Notes: generated by a model not told the origin, from the letters alone. DNA of 64,000 bases from Xanthostigma xanthostigma (GCA_963575645.1 OY754470.1:4224501-4288500), one strand, 5' to 3'. Positions 10,941 through 22,960 are shown, numbered from the stretch's first letter. A program made the numbers and translations.

Positions 10941-11127
10941 TTTGACGTGATAACGTCTTATAAATTGATTAAACACCGGCTGCACGCACGAAAAAGTGTC
11001 ACGCTCCGCCTGAGCCTGAGCGTGCAAGCGAGAGCGCGGTATAAGCGATAGAGAGGCACGATCGGCCCAAGCGTCGGCTTGTACGCATTTCTCCGTAAAC
11101 CGACTTTACAGACAACCAATTTTTTTT
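10941..11127 (+). repeat. Family X repeat, copy X1 (short form)
   Basis: Begins TTTGACGTGATAACGTC followed by TTATAAATTGAT, continues with ACACCGGCTGCACGCACGAA and AAAGTGTCACG, and ends CCGACTTTACAGACAACCAA followed by a T run. The first 15 bases contain the short palindrome GACGT-GATA-ACGTC. Both ends match X2-X4. The middle, with its GC-rich GCGTGCAAGCGAGAGCGCGG, is specific to this copy. Confidence 0.85.
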
Positions 11128-12439
11128 AATTTGTATTTAAATGACTAAATTTTGATTCTATACATCGAATAGTAACTAAAATCTTCATTTATAACTTATA
11201 CATAAAGTTTGCTTTCCTCAAGGGCTGTGTAATGAGAGCATGATTGGACATTTAAAAATTTAGATAGGATAGTTAAATTGGGACTTATATATCTCAACAA
11301 AATCGAAAGGGTAAAGGTCCAGAAATTGTAAAAAAAATAATTTTGCAAAAAATCTTTTTGTTCGAACTATTAAACGGCTACGCAAGTCGAAACGAAATTT
11401 GAGTAAAATATTCGAAAAAATCTATTAAGTTTTTGTTTAGTTACTTTTTCAATTACAGTGGCATACTTTTCGTAATGACTTGCTATTCCACTCATTTTTC
11501 TAAACCTTGTAGTTTGATTATTCGCAAAAAAATTGACAACAAAAAAGCGAAACTAAAGAATAAAACTAACCCTACTTTTCTATCCCAATATAGAAATAAT
11601 TTTTATCTTAAACTTGATGTAGTGACACAGTTTAGTTAAAAAGTCAGCTTATCTATATAAACTAGCGGAAACAATTAAAGGATCAAAAAAAATTTCCAAA
11701 TTTTTCGAGGTTTTTCAAGTGGCTGTATTTCCCTTAAAAATTGTCGTACTGGAATTTTAAAAAAAGGATTTTAAAGCTCGAAGTTTCTTGTTTTGAGATC
11801 TTATGATGAAAAATTTTTTCAAGCAATGTGTTCCGCTCAATCCTAATGAATACCGAAGAAAAAAAATTTTCGAAATTTTTTTGGTTCTTTTTTTTGGTCT
11901 ATGAACTTGGAAAAAAATTTTCCAACTTAACCACTATATGGATCGGCTAACTTGTTCATTCAGCTTTAATTTGCTTTTTTGAAAAGTTCGATACGACCAC
12001 TTCTCGCTGAGATATCAATCTTTGAATGGAAAAGGATCTCTTTGTCTTTAACCTTCAATATCTCAGCAACCACTAATCGCAGAAGAAAATTAAGGAGGGT
12101 TTTGAAATCTTGAATAAATTTCCCACAAAAATCAGCTGCGGTTTTTTGAAAAAAAATTTTTTTCTATTTTTTACATTAATTTGAAAAATTAAGGAAAAAA
12201 GGGCTTTTGGTGGCTTTTGGGATAATCAGGCGCTAAGTTGGAAATATCGAGAAAGCCAGTAATGTTGAGTGTGCCTTTTACAGTTCAATATGCCCTCAAA
12301 AACCTCACAAAGTTTCGATTCAATCCATCGAGCCGTTTTTTTGTTTTATTCGATCGAATTTTTGAAAAAAAATTAAAGGATCACGATTTTAACTTTAAAT
12401 AATCTTTGACAAAATGCAAAAAAAAAAATGTTTTTTTCA
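11128..12439. other. Unannotated A/T-run-rich stretch
   Basis: About 1.3 kb dominated by A and T runs. The phrase GATATCTCAGC and similar fragments recur weakly (around 12010 and 12060). The 68-codon frame 11433-11639 is low-complexity. No gene is supported. Confidence 0.5.
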
Positions 12440-12827
12440 GTCACAATCTTCGAAACCAGTGAACCGATTTTAATGAAATTTTGTAAATGTGTCTTGCTTG
12501 GTGCAAATTACGCTATATGATAGCTTTTATTAAATATTTTGTACAAAATTACGGTGTTTTCTCAAAAAAACTAATTTTTACTAAATTAGTTTATTTGAGA
12601 AAACACCGTAATTTAACGACAACTGATAGAATTTACTCAAAGCTGTTAGTTCAGAAGCAAACCAAAAAACTGTTTCAGTACCAAGTAGCGACATCTGTTA
12701 GAATTCGCTCAAGACTGTTCGTTCAGAAGCAAATCTAGTAGAATTTGCTCAAAGACGGGCCGCAAACGAAATACATTTTGCAGAATAATATCTATCGCAC
12801 CCGGGTGAAACCGGAATGGACCGCTAG
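12440..12827 (+). mobile_element. Helitron H1 copy with an internal hairpin
   Basis: Carries the H1 signature GTGAACCGATTTTAATG, the TCTATCGCACCCGGG hairpin region, and ends CCGCTAG before T at 12828. Unlike other copies it has an inverted duplication at about 12548-12615, where AAATTACGGTGTTTTCTCAA is followed by its reverse complement after a short spacer. The 5' end is not clear. The 83-codon frame 12487-12738 follows from the repeat. Confidence 0.8.
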
Positions 12828-13299
12828 TTTTTTAATAAATTTCATAAGAATTTTTTACAAGATATTCAATGGATGTAACCAAATTAACTTTCTATGTATA
12901 GATTGATTATTTATTTTGTAAAATTTTATATCAGAGCGTAGATTGCGTATGTTTTATTTGTATAGACTGGTTTATACTACAACAGGTACACAAACTGCAT
13001 TAGTGCGTATAAAAATAGTTCACTGTAGAGTTGCGTTTCCGGAATATACGAGTTTTACGTCATTCTCTCTGGTTTTCTCAGTCTCTTATCTTCTCCTATA
13101 GAAATGCATGAATCACTCGACTTATCAGACATATTTGTGGTATTATAAACGACATAAAAACGCACAGACGTCAAAAAATTAAACTTAACGTTTTTATATT
13201 GAAAAGTTGTACCTGTACGAAAAATAAATCAATATTGTAATCTCTTTATAGATTGCCACCGTTTTTTTCCGTCGACTTACGTTGCAAATTTGGTCTCCC
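12828..13299. other. Unannotated stretch
   Basis: Mostly unique. The end (about 13253-13286, ACCGTTTTTTTCCGTCGACT) matches Helitron sequence at 16217-16248, so a decayed Helitron fragment borders the minisatellite. Confidence 0.4.
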
Positions 13300-13745
13300 C
13301 GAAACGCCCTCGTCTTTTCACTTCGCAAAAAAAAAAACGCCAAGGCATCGACAGGACTCCGTAATTGTTTTTTAAATAACTTCCCCCAGACGCCTTACTC
13401 TTTTCACTGCGCAAAAAAAAACGCCAACGCATCGACACGACCCCGTAATTGTTTTTTGAAGACTTCCCCCAGACGCCTTCCTCTTTTCACTGCGCAAAAA
13501 AACGCCAACGCATCGACACGACCCCGTAATTGTTTTTTAAAGAATTCCCCCCAAACGTTTTTCCCTTATCACTGCGCAAAGAAACGCCAACGCATCGACA
13601 CGACCTCGTAATTGTTTTTCAAAGAATTCCTCTCAAATGCCCTCCTCTTTTCACTGCGCAAAAAAAAGTCAACGCATCGACACGACCCCGTGATTGTTTT
13701 TCAAAGAATTCTCCCCAAACGCCTCCCCTTTTCACTGTGCAAAAA
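13300..13745 (+). repeat. Minisatellite, six units of 81-86 bp
   Basis: The landmark TTTTCACTGCGCAAA recurs at spacings of 86, 83, 82, 82 and 81 bases. Each unit also has AACGCATCGACACGACCCCG and TAATTGTTTTT. The repeat keeps several frames open (109, 75 and 86 codons), giving repeated peptides that change frame because unit lengths vary. These are best seen as by-products of the array, not as a gene. Confidence 0.9.
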
Positions 13746-14348
13746 AATAATGTATAAAAATCAATTTTCCGCACTTAAAACGGCTAATAATTGTGTTATA
13801 ATGATATTTAAAATAATAATTGTGTATTTCCAATGGATATATTGCACATTCAGTTATCGTACTCTAACCTAGGTACTTAATAAGATTTTGCGAAAGACAT
13901 ACATAAAAAATATACAAGCTTGAAGATGAAAAATTTACGTAATTTTATAATCAAACTTACGAAAGAAGTTTAAATATACTATTTAGTGTAAGTAGACTAG
14001 ATTTTGACATAAAACAGATTCGCCTGAAGGAAATTAAACGTAAAAATGAAACCGACCATACGATTAAAAAATGCCACTGACGTAAATAAAACTGCTGGAT
14101 GCATGTGTGATTTGCGAGCAGTTTATTTCAAACTAGGGCATCAAAATATATGTTTATATTGCATTTTGCATATATAATGGCCTTTATTAATTTGTCTTTT
14201 ATTTTAAGTACGTACGTATACAAACATGAAAATGATCACTGTTTACGATGCATTTCTCAAAGCTTTGTTAAAAATATCTAAGGTGTTTTATAACATTTTA
14301 AATTTATAGCATTGTTTCCACACGTACTAGTTTCGATCGTTCAATAGG
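13746..14348. other. Unannotated AT-rich stretch
   Basis: No feature supported beyond ordinary A/T-rich sequence. Bases 13762-13865 (TCAATTTTCCGCACTTAAAA onward) match 33581-33680, a short dispersed repeat. Confidence 0.5.
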
Positions 14349-14928
14349 TGACAGTTTTTTATTATCAGGTAAAATACAATATTTACGTAGCGCTTATAGA
14401 GAGAGACGGTGACAGAAAATGGTCAAGGAGCACTTGGTGTAGGAAATGCTCTTTTTCGTGTAGTCTGAGTCCCCTTTTACAAATCCGGAGTACAGGTCTA
14501 GCGCGTTGCGATATGACGCTGAGGCACTTAAAAAAAAAAATTCAAAATTCCTCTACTAAATGGCAGAAAATGACTGAAAGGCATCTGGGAAGACATACTA
14601 ATTGCAGAAAAAATATTTTCTGCCAATTTACTCCCTACAGAGACTTGAAAAAAATCGAAAAAAAAGTCAAAAAAAAAATTGATTGCCCGGAATACGAGAA
14701 AAATTTTTGTGGCTCCAAGTGACCTCACTTCCTTTCGATGATTCTTCAAAATTTGCGCGGGCAAAAATTCTAAAAGCCCTCGCTCGGTGCCAGAAATTCT
14801 TACCAGGCTTTTTATTAGTACCCAAAAAGTTTGAAAAAATATTATCTTCCAATTTGGTCACTGCTAGATCACAATCTGCCAATTTAATGTACTTGTAATG
14901 CTTTACCTGATAATAATTAAAATTGACA
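14349..14928. mobile_element. Terminal-inverted-repeat element, about 580 bp
   Basis: The left end TTTTATTATCAGGTAAA and the right end TTTACCTGATAATAA are inverted, and the terminal TGACAG/TTGACA also pairs in part. The interior holds a 124-codon frame on plus (14348-14722) and shorter minus frames. These are Lys/Phe-rich and show no transposase motif. No second copy lies in the window. It is probably a non-autonomous DNA transposon. Confidence 0.6.
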
Positions 14929-15649
14929 GGTAGCTGTGAAAATAATAATAATACTTGTTTTGTTTTATCTCATAAGCCTTGAAATACATAGGCGGAACTA
15001 AATGTAAATAGGCCCGTGACAATTTTTTTGTCAATATATATCAAAGAAATGTGTCTGAGGCTTTTTTACAATTTTAACGAAATCGAATAACGAACAAGCT
15101 GACCGCATCCTTATTAAATTCTGGTTTGTGCTATTTTGCCATCTACGCCACCCTGTCTGTTCTGTATGTATTATATTTTTAACTAAGTACCATTGATTTT
15201 TAATATTAATTTGATGACCTAGCTGACGGTAAATATTTTGAGCTTAGGAAATAACACATGAAAACTCATTTTTAAATATTTTTGTTTACGTGATTTTAAA
15301 TTTCGTAAATCGATTTGAATTTGAAACTGTTAATACAGATTTAGCATAAACAAAAATATCATTTATCTGTCAAAATAAGTACAAACGATTTTATAAACGT
15401 ACCTGTCTTAATAAAGCCTTGACCCACTCGAGAAAATAACTGTTTTTCAAATTCACGTTGTTATAACTCATAAATTCACTTTAAAAAAAAAGCTGAACAA
15501 AACAACTTTCAAACACAATTATAACTTACAAACAAACAATAATATTTAAAACAAAACATAAACAGTTCAGAAACAAAACAAAAACATTACATAAATGGTA
15601 ACCGGCGTTGTGCCAAAACAAAATGCGATTAGTGTAGTTTGGTTTCTAG
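14929..15649. other. Unannotated AT-rich stretch
   Basis: Ordinary A/T-rich sequence with an AAT microsatellite near 14939. No gene. Confidence 0.45.
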
Positions 15650-15985
15650 ATTGTGTTTTTTATTTTGATACAAAACAAAACACGGTAGTGTATTGACGTA
15701 TAACAGTAGCATGGCACACTGCGATCGTGTGTCGTGTGGTCAATCGTTCTAAGCGACTTTCTTGGCGTCTAGTAGCGACAAGACTGACTATCCATTGGGA
15801 GACAGCGGCGCTTTGCCACTTCGATGCGATACTCGCTGAAAGAGGAAGACTGAACTGAGAGAGATGCCTATAGGGGGAATGATCCTGCGTGTTTGTTTGT
15901 GTGTCTACGTGGGTGGTGTTCCAAGGGGATGAACTCCAGCAGGAAGAATGGAGCGAGTTGAACATGATGCTCGCATGGTCCAGCA
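15650..15985. other. Unusually GC-rich, CpG-containing island of unknown function
   Basis: About 330 bases with many CG and GC dinucleotides in a strongly AT-rich setting. The minus strand has a 101-codon open frame (15660-15965) rich in Ser, Thr and His with no recognised domain. The sequence could be an exon or promoter of an unseen host gene, or a decayed transposon piece. There is not enough evidence to call a CDS. Confidence 0.4.
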
Positions 15986-16179
15986 GTGGGTAAAATCAAA
16001 AACAGTTAGCGAGAATGATTTGTGATTTGTTTTTTTTCTACATCCAGTTCTATGAAATTTTTGTTGTTCGATGAAAAAACGCTTTGTAGACACACATATT
16101 TCCAAATTTCACAAAAACTATTCTACAAAATTCGCGACAAAATATAGCTGTTTGCGAAAACTTTCCACTTTTTTATAAA

Positions 16180-16400
16180 TTAGCGGCCCGGCCGGGTTTC
16201 ACCCGAATTTATAGAATGGCACCGTTTTTCCGTCGACTTATGTTGCATAAAAACGCTTTAATTTTAACGCGATAATATATATCCTATATCCATCCTGGAG
16301 GTTCATTCTAAATAGTGGTGAAAGAATTTTTCAAATAGGTGCAGTGGTTCCAGAGCTAACTCTTCACATACACACAAACGCAAAAAAATCGCACTTTCGT
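16180..16400 (-). mobile_element. Helitron 3'-end fragment
   Basis: On the minus strand the sequence ends CGGGTGAAACCCGGC, then CGGGCCGCTAA. This is a Helitron-type hairpin with a CTAG terminus degraded to CTAA. The body includes CATCCTGGAGG and AGTGGTTCCAGAGC and shares a segment with 13253-13286. It abuts the Helitron at 16414. Confidence 0.6.
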
Positions 16401-16413
16401 TAGGTATAATATA

Positions 16414-16803
16414 CTAGCGATCCCGCTTGGTTTCACCCGGGTGCTAAAGAACGAATGGGGAAGGAAGGGACATGAGTACGTACGTTCATCTTCGTTTACC
16501 GAGATGAATGTTGTGTCCAAATTTCATGATGATCAGAGTTACCGTTCAAAAGATTTTGTCGGACGGACACATTTTGTGTTACATTTAGCAGCATTTTTCA
16601 TTGATACTCCGCTCCGTTTTGGTCGTAGCGTGATATTATATAGCCTATAGCCTCCCTCGATAAATGTGCTATCCAACAAAATTTTTTTTTCAATTCGAAT
16701 CAGTTGTTCCTGAGATTAGCGCGTTCAAACAAACAAACAAACAAACTCTTCAGCTTGCCCACCGATGATACAACAAAACTTACCTACTATAGATTAGTAT
16801 AGA
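16414..16803 (-). mobile_element. Non-autonomous Helitron, family H3, without tRNA segment
   Basis: Read on the minus strand it starts TCTATACTAATCTATAG, continues with repeated GTTTGTTTG and AACGCGCTAATCTCAGGAAC, and ends in the CACCCGGGTGAAACC hairpin region followed by CTAG. The host bases are A before and T after, the canonical Helitron A/T target. At 390 bp it lacks the insert carried by copies at 39045-39505 and 40015-40621, so it represents the pre-insertion form. Confidence 0.85.
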
Positions 16804-18166
16804 TGTGAGTAGTTGACCCATCCTTGATTTAGTCCACAGGCCATTTGAAATGGGAAAATACATTATCACTCTTATCTGTAATTTTCCTTGGGACATGTAA
16901 CGTAATGGCGGAACTAGAAAATCCTCAGTGAGAAAGAATTCTTTGACCACAATTCTAATTTTGTTAGAAAAATTGCTTTTACCTCTTCAACTCTTTTTTT
17001 TCCCTTTGTACTGGTAGTTCTTGATAGATTTTTTTTATTATCAAAGTTTAATAGTAAAATTTTATGTACCAGAAAAAAAGTTGTACGGATAATATTCCAT
17101 ATGCTATGTAATATAAGAAAATTACAAAAAAAGAAGTTTTTTTAGACTAGACAGCGACGTATTCAAATAGCAGATTTCTAAATAGAGTAATAAACAATAA
17201 AAGCGTAACTGCATTCTATTTATTTTATAATTTTTCGCTAATGTTTAAACAAGAAACTGAACATGTATATGAAATTTTCCATAAATATGTTAATTAAAAC
17301 ACTTAATTAAATTTTACGTCTTGAAAATATGCAACAAAATAAAACTTCATATTTCACAGTACTATTTACTGAAGTATTCAATGTCCAAATTAGTTTTAAA
17401 ATCGGTGCATTTTTTTCATTTATCACGCAACTACGGCGAAGTTAAGGAAAGTTTTTGTTTTCGATGAAATATTTGTAAGTAATTACCAAATTATAATATC
17501 AACTTTGAAATTTGGAAATTCGTATCAACACACATTCACCAAATCCAGTGGCAACTCTTAGTTAATAAATAATTTATTTTAGCTTGCTACTTTAATACAT
17601 GGCACATTTTTAAAATGCGATCCTCCTTCTGAATTTATCCAAAAAAAATGGATTGCTACTAAAATAATAAAGTTGAATACACGCCGGAGGCGCTTTGAAA
17701 ATGGCGCGAAGCAATGAACCAACACCTATGTAAGGTTATGACTCCCAAAGTTTTATAATTTCTAACTTAAAAAGCAAAAAAAAAATAATAAAATTCGTGG
17801 GAAATTTTCACGTGGACACACTGTATATAGGTGACACGTAATTTGAATTCTTAACGTGCAAAAGCCTTAGTTAAAGACTTAAGTGATCATTTTTGTTCGT
17901 TTTAATTAAGAACCATCTTCTTCATATTTACCGATTTTCTACAAGCCGTGCATTTTAGTTAACGCTGATATTTTATAAAATAAAGAAAGCAATTTTGACC
18001 TTTCCTTTCTTTCGACTTGAATATAAAAGGCTATTGCTGGGGTTAAAGAACACATTGCTAAAAAATTTTTACTAGACAATGACCTTCGATTGTGATCACA
18101 CATATTTTTTCATAAGAAAAGCGTTTTCCAACAATAACTGATTGATTCAGATTATAGTTTTTACTA
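16804..18166. other. Unannotated AT-rich stretch with a short conserved fragment
   Basis: Mostly featureless. Bases 18032-18100 encode a 22-residue run between stops ending in DNDLRL, which resembles the 3' end of the frame at 50971-51290 (ending DNDLEL) in both bases and residues. A TATA-like TATAAAAGGC lies at 18022-18031. The fragment may be the remnant of a transposon-borne gene. Confidence 0.4.
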
Positions 18167-18660
18167 TTCCAACCCACAAGCGGGTTTAGGTCAAAAATTA
18201 CTTTTCAAAATTTTACAATATTTTTTCCTTTTGGGGCTCCCCGAATCCAAAAAAAATATTTTTTGAAAAACTCTGTACGTCTGTTTGTCTGTGAGCACGA
18301 TACAGATCAAACGAATGAGCGGATTGAAACCAAATTTTGGGAGGATGTTTGACATGCAAATATAAAGAGCCCTATTATTTTTGGGGAAAGTCGGCGCATG
18401 TGCAGCACAGATATATACTAAAACGCTGTTTTTAATATAATAATGGTATACTTTTCATAACGGCTTATTATTTTTTCAAGAAAGTTTCGTTACACATTTT
18501 TTTTTCCAACTTTTATAGTTTCGGAAATATTTAGAAAATAAAAAAAAATCAGCTGTTCTATTATGTAGGTAACCGCGGCAACGGACAGCAATTATATCAT
18601 ATTGAATACTAGCCATTACCCGCGTCACCTCACGCGATATCAGAAATTTTATTTTATTAT
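18167..18660 (+). repeat. Dispersed repeat R2, copy 1
   Basis: Runs from ATTCCAACCCACAAG to ATCAGAAATTTTATTTT and matches 35558-36155. It includes GAGCGGATTGAAACCAAATT, GGCGCATG and a perfect X-box palindrome GTAACCGCGGCAAC (18569-18582). Near the right end, on the minus strand, CGCGTGAGGTGACGCG followed by GGTAATGGCTAGT looks like a Helitron 3' end, so the repeat may be composite. Confidence 0.8.
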
Positions 18661-19411
18661 ACTATAGGTACTATATCAATTAACTGGAATTTTTTTAACT
18701 GTGTTAATATATTTTTTTCCTCATTTCCCTTTTGAATGACCGATTCTAAATAGGTAGATTGTAGATTATTATAGACACTCAACAGTTAAGGTCGTAAACG
18801 TTCCGGTTATTCGAGATTCGATTGTATTGTCTTTGCTGATGGAATCCTGTATTTGAGCGATTTGAGCTAGGAGCTATATAAACTGTATATTATAACTAAC
18901 TAAACCTCTGTGAATATGTGGTTTATACGATTTTATATACATGCATGGACTTATGGAGCAACAGATGTCAGGTAAAAAAGCGATCATTTTCGTATAACGC
19001 TATGTCGTCGTTAAGCCTTTAAACGGACATCGCCGTCGTCTCAGACGGTATTTTCATTTTATTTTATTAGAGCTCGTACGAATTTGCGTGTCAAGCTGAT
19101 GGGTGATTTATTATAGAAACGTTACGCTTTCAAAAAAACTTTTCCAATATATGAGAAAACGTTTCCATGTTTTAGGTGTGAACAAAAAAATCCGATCGAA
19201 GGAAAACTTCAGACTGCAATTTAGAAAATTCTTATGTCAAGATTTTTTTGCCATGCATATTATAAGACGTCAAGTATCTCTGGGGACGTTTGGAAAATGA
19301 TTCTCGACAGCTTCTGAAGTTTCAAGAAAATGCGCTTGTATTTCATAAAACAGTATTTTATATTTTTATCTTTTCTTTTCTTAAATCACTTATATATCAT
19401 ATCTGAACCCA
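18661..19411. other. Unannotated AT-rich stretch
   Basis: No feature supported. A 65-codon frame at 19103-19300 has no recognisable domain. Confidence 0.45.
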
Positions 19412-19834
19412 TCTATATATATAAAATTCTCGTGTCACAATTTTGGACGCGCTAATCTCCGAAACCACTGAACCGATTTTAATGAAATTTTGTAAATGTG
19501 TCTTGTTTGGTGGAACTTACGCTATACGATAGTTTTTATTAAACATTTTGTACAAAATTACGGTGTTTTCTCAAAAAACAAAAAAACTGTTTTAGTAACA
19601 TGTAACGACATCTGATAGAATTTACCCAAAGCTATTAGTTCAGAACCAAACAAAAAAAAAACTGCTTTAGTACCAAGTAGCGACATCTGTTAGAATTCGC
19701 TCAAAGCTGTTAGTTTAGAAGCAAAAACGGTAGAATTTGCTCAAAGCTATTAGTTCAGACGCCAGGCCGCAAACGAAATACATTTTGTAGAATTATATCT
19801 GTCGCACTCGGGTGAAACCGGGACGGACCGTTAA
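19412..19834 (+). mobile_element. Non-autonomous Helitron H1, nearly full length
   Basis: Starts TCTATATATATAAAATTCTC after a host A, carries CTAATCTCCGAAACCACTGA and ACAAAATTACGGTGTTTTCT, and ends TCGCACTCGGGTGAAACCGG followed by GACGGACCGTTAA, where the terminal CTAG has changed to TTAA. It is the most complete H1 copy and a useful reference for the family. No coding sequence. Confidence 0.85.
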
Positions 19835-21420
19835 CCTTTAAATAAAGAGGAAAAATAGTCGAAATGAAATATATAAACTTTAATAACTGATATACAACCA
19901 ATCTATATAGCTGTGCTGCTATAGAAGCGAATGATGCATTTTTATAATGCAATGGTTTTAAGATAAATCGTTTGACGACTTTGTTTTGTAGAAAAGTGGG
20001 TTTATTACGGATACAGTAATATAACTGCAGGTCACAAAGTTTTCCTTAAACTAGATTTATTGAGCAAAGCAACATTATATGTATGCAGTTACGTCAGATA
20101 TGGAGACATAAACATGTACGTTTTTCATAGTTTTATGATAATTAAAACTTCTTACTGCTTATATATAGCTGTTGAAGTCGTAACTTCTGCAATTTTGATG
20201 TCCGATAAATATACTTTATAGAGGTGAATTTATCACGTTTTATTTTCTGTTTATTTTCTAGTGTTACAAGATAAATGTATTTAAATTTTAAAATTGTTAT
20301 ATCAATGAATAAAATATTCGAATATTTGTAATTGAAATTGTGGCGTTGATATTTAAAATATTCTATGTAGATAGATGACACTTACATTTTTTTCTTTCCA
20401 ATAAGATACAACAATCAAACAAAACGTCTTGAAATTTGAACATCCATAGAATATTTCAGGGCTTTAAAGTCGTACTTAGATTAAAGTATCATCAAAATGA
20501 AGTTCCTTATTATTGCAAGTGCCATTTAAAATTTTTGAGCAAAATGACAACTGTTTCACCAAATTATTTCAATTTCTGTAAAAGTACCTTCAATTTGGTA
20601 CTAGAAAATGGTTTGGTAGGTTTTATACGCATCTAGACTCTGAAGATGATTAAGGAAATTCACTGTTATATTAATTATAATTAAAAAAAGAAATATTTAT
20701 TTGCTCTCAAAATGCAGTATGAAATTATATAAAAAAAAATTATAACATTTCTCCACGTGATTGCAAACACAAAACTAGGTAAAGTCGTAATGAATCTGTG
20801 TTGAATGCTGAATTACAAAACAAATCTAGTTGAAGGTTACATAATTAAAATAAAAATGAACGTAAACATTGTCTTTTTGCAGAACTTATTGCAGTATCAT
20901 GATTAATGATAAGTTTCGATACTTAAAACTGAGTTTTTAATAAGACTTTCTACTGAATCAACAATAATGTCAACAATGTGTCATGGTTGACTGTAAAGTG
21001 GTTTGTCTTTAATTGCTTTGCAACAAACCCTTGAAATTAATCATGCGTAATTATTCTTAGTAAGAGTTTGTAACCAGGGACGAGTTCAACTTCTCAATTG
21101 TACTAATGATTCATTCAACTTATCCAGAAACTTCCGATTCATCTATAAGAAAAAGCAATATCTATCATTTTTATTGTACCGTAAACGCGAGTCCGTCAAA
21201 CACATCGCTTTGGAAACTTGTTGTAGCGTTCTTATCTTATATAGGCTTCAGGTGGAGAGGGCCTTTATAGCGTGTTTGTTTATGGCCAAAACTAATTACT
21301 GTACATTCAATGAAGTTCCTATTATATGCTTCCCATCCTCTTCTTTTGTTAGATGGTTTCAACGGTTTCGCTTGCCAACGTGATCGCTGAACGGTGAACC
21401 CAGCTTGGTTACAAAACTAT
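19835..21420. other. Unannotated AT-rich stretch
   Basis: About 1.6 kb with short frames only (for example 20142-20381 minus, and 20436-20636 and 21174-21383 plus). None has a recognisable domain. Not supported as genes. Confidence 0.45.
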
Positions 21421-22220
21421 ATCTGCTTCCTTGACTCATTCAATCACTCACTGACTTACTGATTCGTTTGTTCACTTATTAGCTGATTGATTTGTTTATT
21501 CACTTATATTTCTTGTATTAAAAGCTCTGTTTGGTGTATTGTTCCATGGCGTTCAGCATTGATCTTTTGATTTAATCACCATCAAATTCACTATTGACTG
21601 ACTTTGTAAATCTTTGTTTCATTCAATTAATAATAATAATAAAGGCTTTTATTATGTAAATCTTCATTGAAGATATTATTTAAAAGCTCTGTTTGGTGTA
21701 TTGTTCCATGGCGTTCAGCATTGATCTTTCAATGTAATCACCTTCAAGAAGATATTGAGTACTGACTAATTGTTTGTAATTCTTTGTTTCATTCAATTAA
21801 AAATAATAATAACAGCTTTTATTCTGTAAATCTTCATTGACGATGAATAGAGTTAATTAGTGGGTTGCTTCTTGTAATTCCTTGACTCATTCATTCGCTG
21901 ATTTGTAATTCTTTGACTGATTCATTCATTAACTTACCGTTTGTAATTCCTGTACTAGCATTGTCTTAGTAAAAGATTAAAACGAAGAAGAGTAGCTCTA
22001 CATCGGCACCACATTAAATACTTCCCCTTTTTAGTGAATTAGTTAATAGTCTGGATTTTCTTATGAGCTCTAGAAGATTGGCGACTAATTATCCTCTGGA
22101 ATGAATCCTCATCTATGTACTTGACTTAGTATTTACAGTGTTTAATTTCTTGATTTACTCTTCCACTCAATTACTTACTGTTTGAATTTCTTGACTTGTT
22201 GTTTGTAATTCCCCGCCTTC
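21421..22220 (+). repeat. Degenerate tandem repeats
   Basis: A 162-bp unit starting AAAGCTCTGTTTGGTGTATT is duplicated (about 21521-21682 and 21683-21843). It is flanked on both sides by loosely repeated phrases such as TTTGTAATTC, CTTGACTCATTC and ACTTACTG. This pattern suggests an old, decayed minisatellite. Confidence 0.7.
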
Positions 22221-22740
22221 TTTATTAATTCATAAACATGTCTGGTTAAATGAAAGTTATGAATATGATTCGAGTTGGAGTGACTTCAAGGCATCTAGTA
22301 AATTTCATGAAAATCGGTTCAGGTATTTTTTTTGTAATAATTGAACAAACAGTCTGATAGAACATAAGCTCAAAACAAGTAACTTTTCTAGCAAACCGAA
22401 TATCGTAAACTTTGATCTATACGAGACACTAAACCAATCAGGAACTTTAGAGACGATCGAATGTACTTAATACTCCGTACTTTCAATAGTTTATTTTGCT
22501 AAAGTACAGCAAAATACGTTTTGATATTGTGTATAACATAGATTACAGAGCATTGGAGTTTGAAATTGACAAATTACTGCCACGTTAATATCAAACGATC
22601 TAATTAGTCAACTGTCTCGTCTACGTTCTCGTCCATTAATTACACTAATCTGTAATAGGTTAATAATTTACACTTTTCTGAAGTGTAAGTTCTTATGCAA
22701 GTACCAGCCATGGCAACGAAAATCAACTCATTCTAGTCTA
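22221..22740. other. Unannotated stretch
   Basis: ATTTCATGAAAATCGGTTCA near 22300 is a phrase typical of arthropod interspersed repeats (also seen near the window start). Otherwise nothing. Confidence 0.4.
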
Positions 22741-22960
22741 GAATATAAATATATAAAAGGAAACCGTGACTGACTGACTGATCTATCATCGCACAGCTCA
22801 AACCAATGAACGAATTAAGCTGTTTGGCACACAGATAATTATTATAACGTAGGCATCCGCTAGAAACACATTTTTGAAAATTTAACCGCTAAAAGGTTAT
22901 AACGGGGGTTCAAAATTTACATGGAGAAGTCATATAAGATAGATGCATCAATTCGAAAGT
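22741..22960 (+). repeat. Interspersed-repeat fragment
   Basis: GAATATAAATATATAAAAGG, then CTGACTGACTGATCTATCAT, CGCACAGCTCAAACC and ATAACGTAGGCATCCGCTAG. I recall this arrangement from repeats common in several arthropod genomes, but have not checked it. Only one copy lies in this window. Confidence 0.5.

Noticed and set aside
13282..13872. Overlapping open frames of 109, 75 and 86 codons
   Set aside because: They are generated by the 81-86 bp minisatellite. Repeated peptides switch frame between units and there is no start context or domain.
14348..14722. 124-codon plus-strand frame, the longest in the first third
   Set aside because: Lys-rich low-complexity C-terminal half, no motif, and it lies inside a terminal-inverted-repeat element.
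18022..18031. TATA box of a gene
   Set aside because: TATAAAAGGC is a good match, but no initiator or coding sequence follows and such strings are expected in AT-rich DNA.
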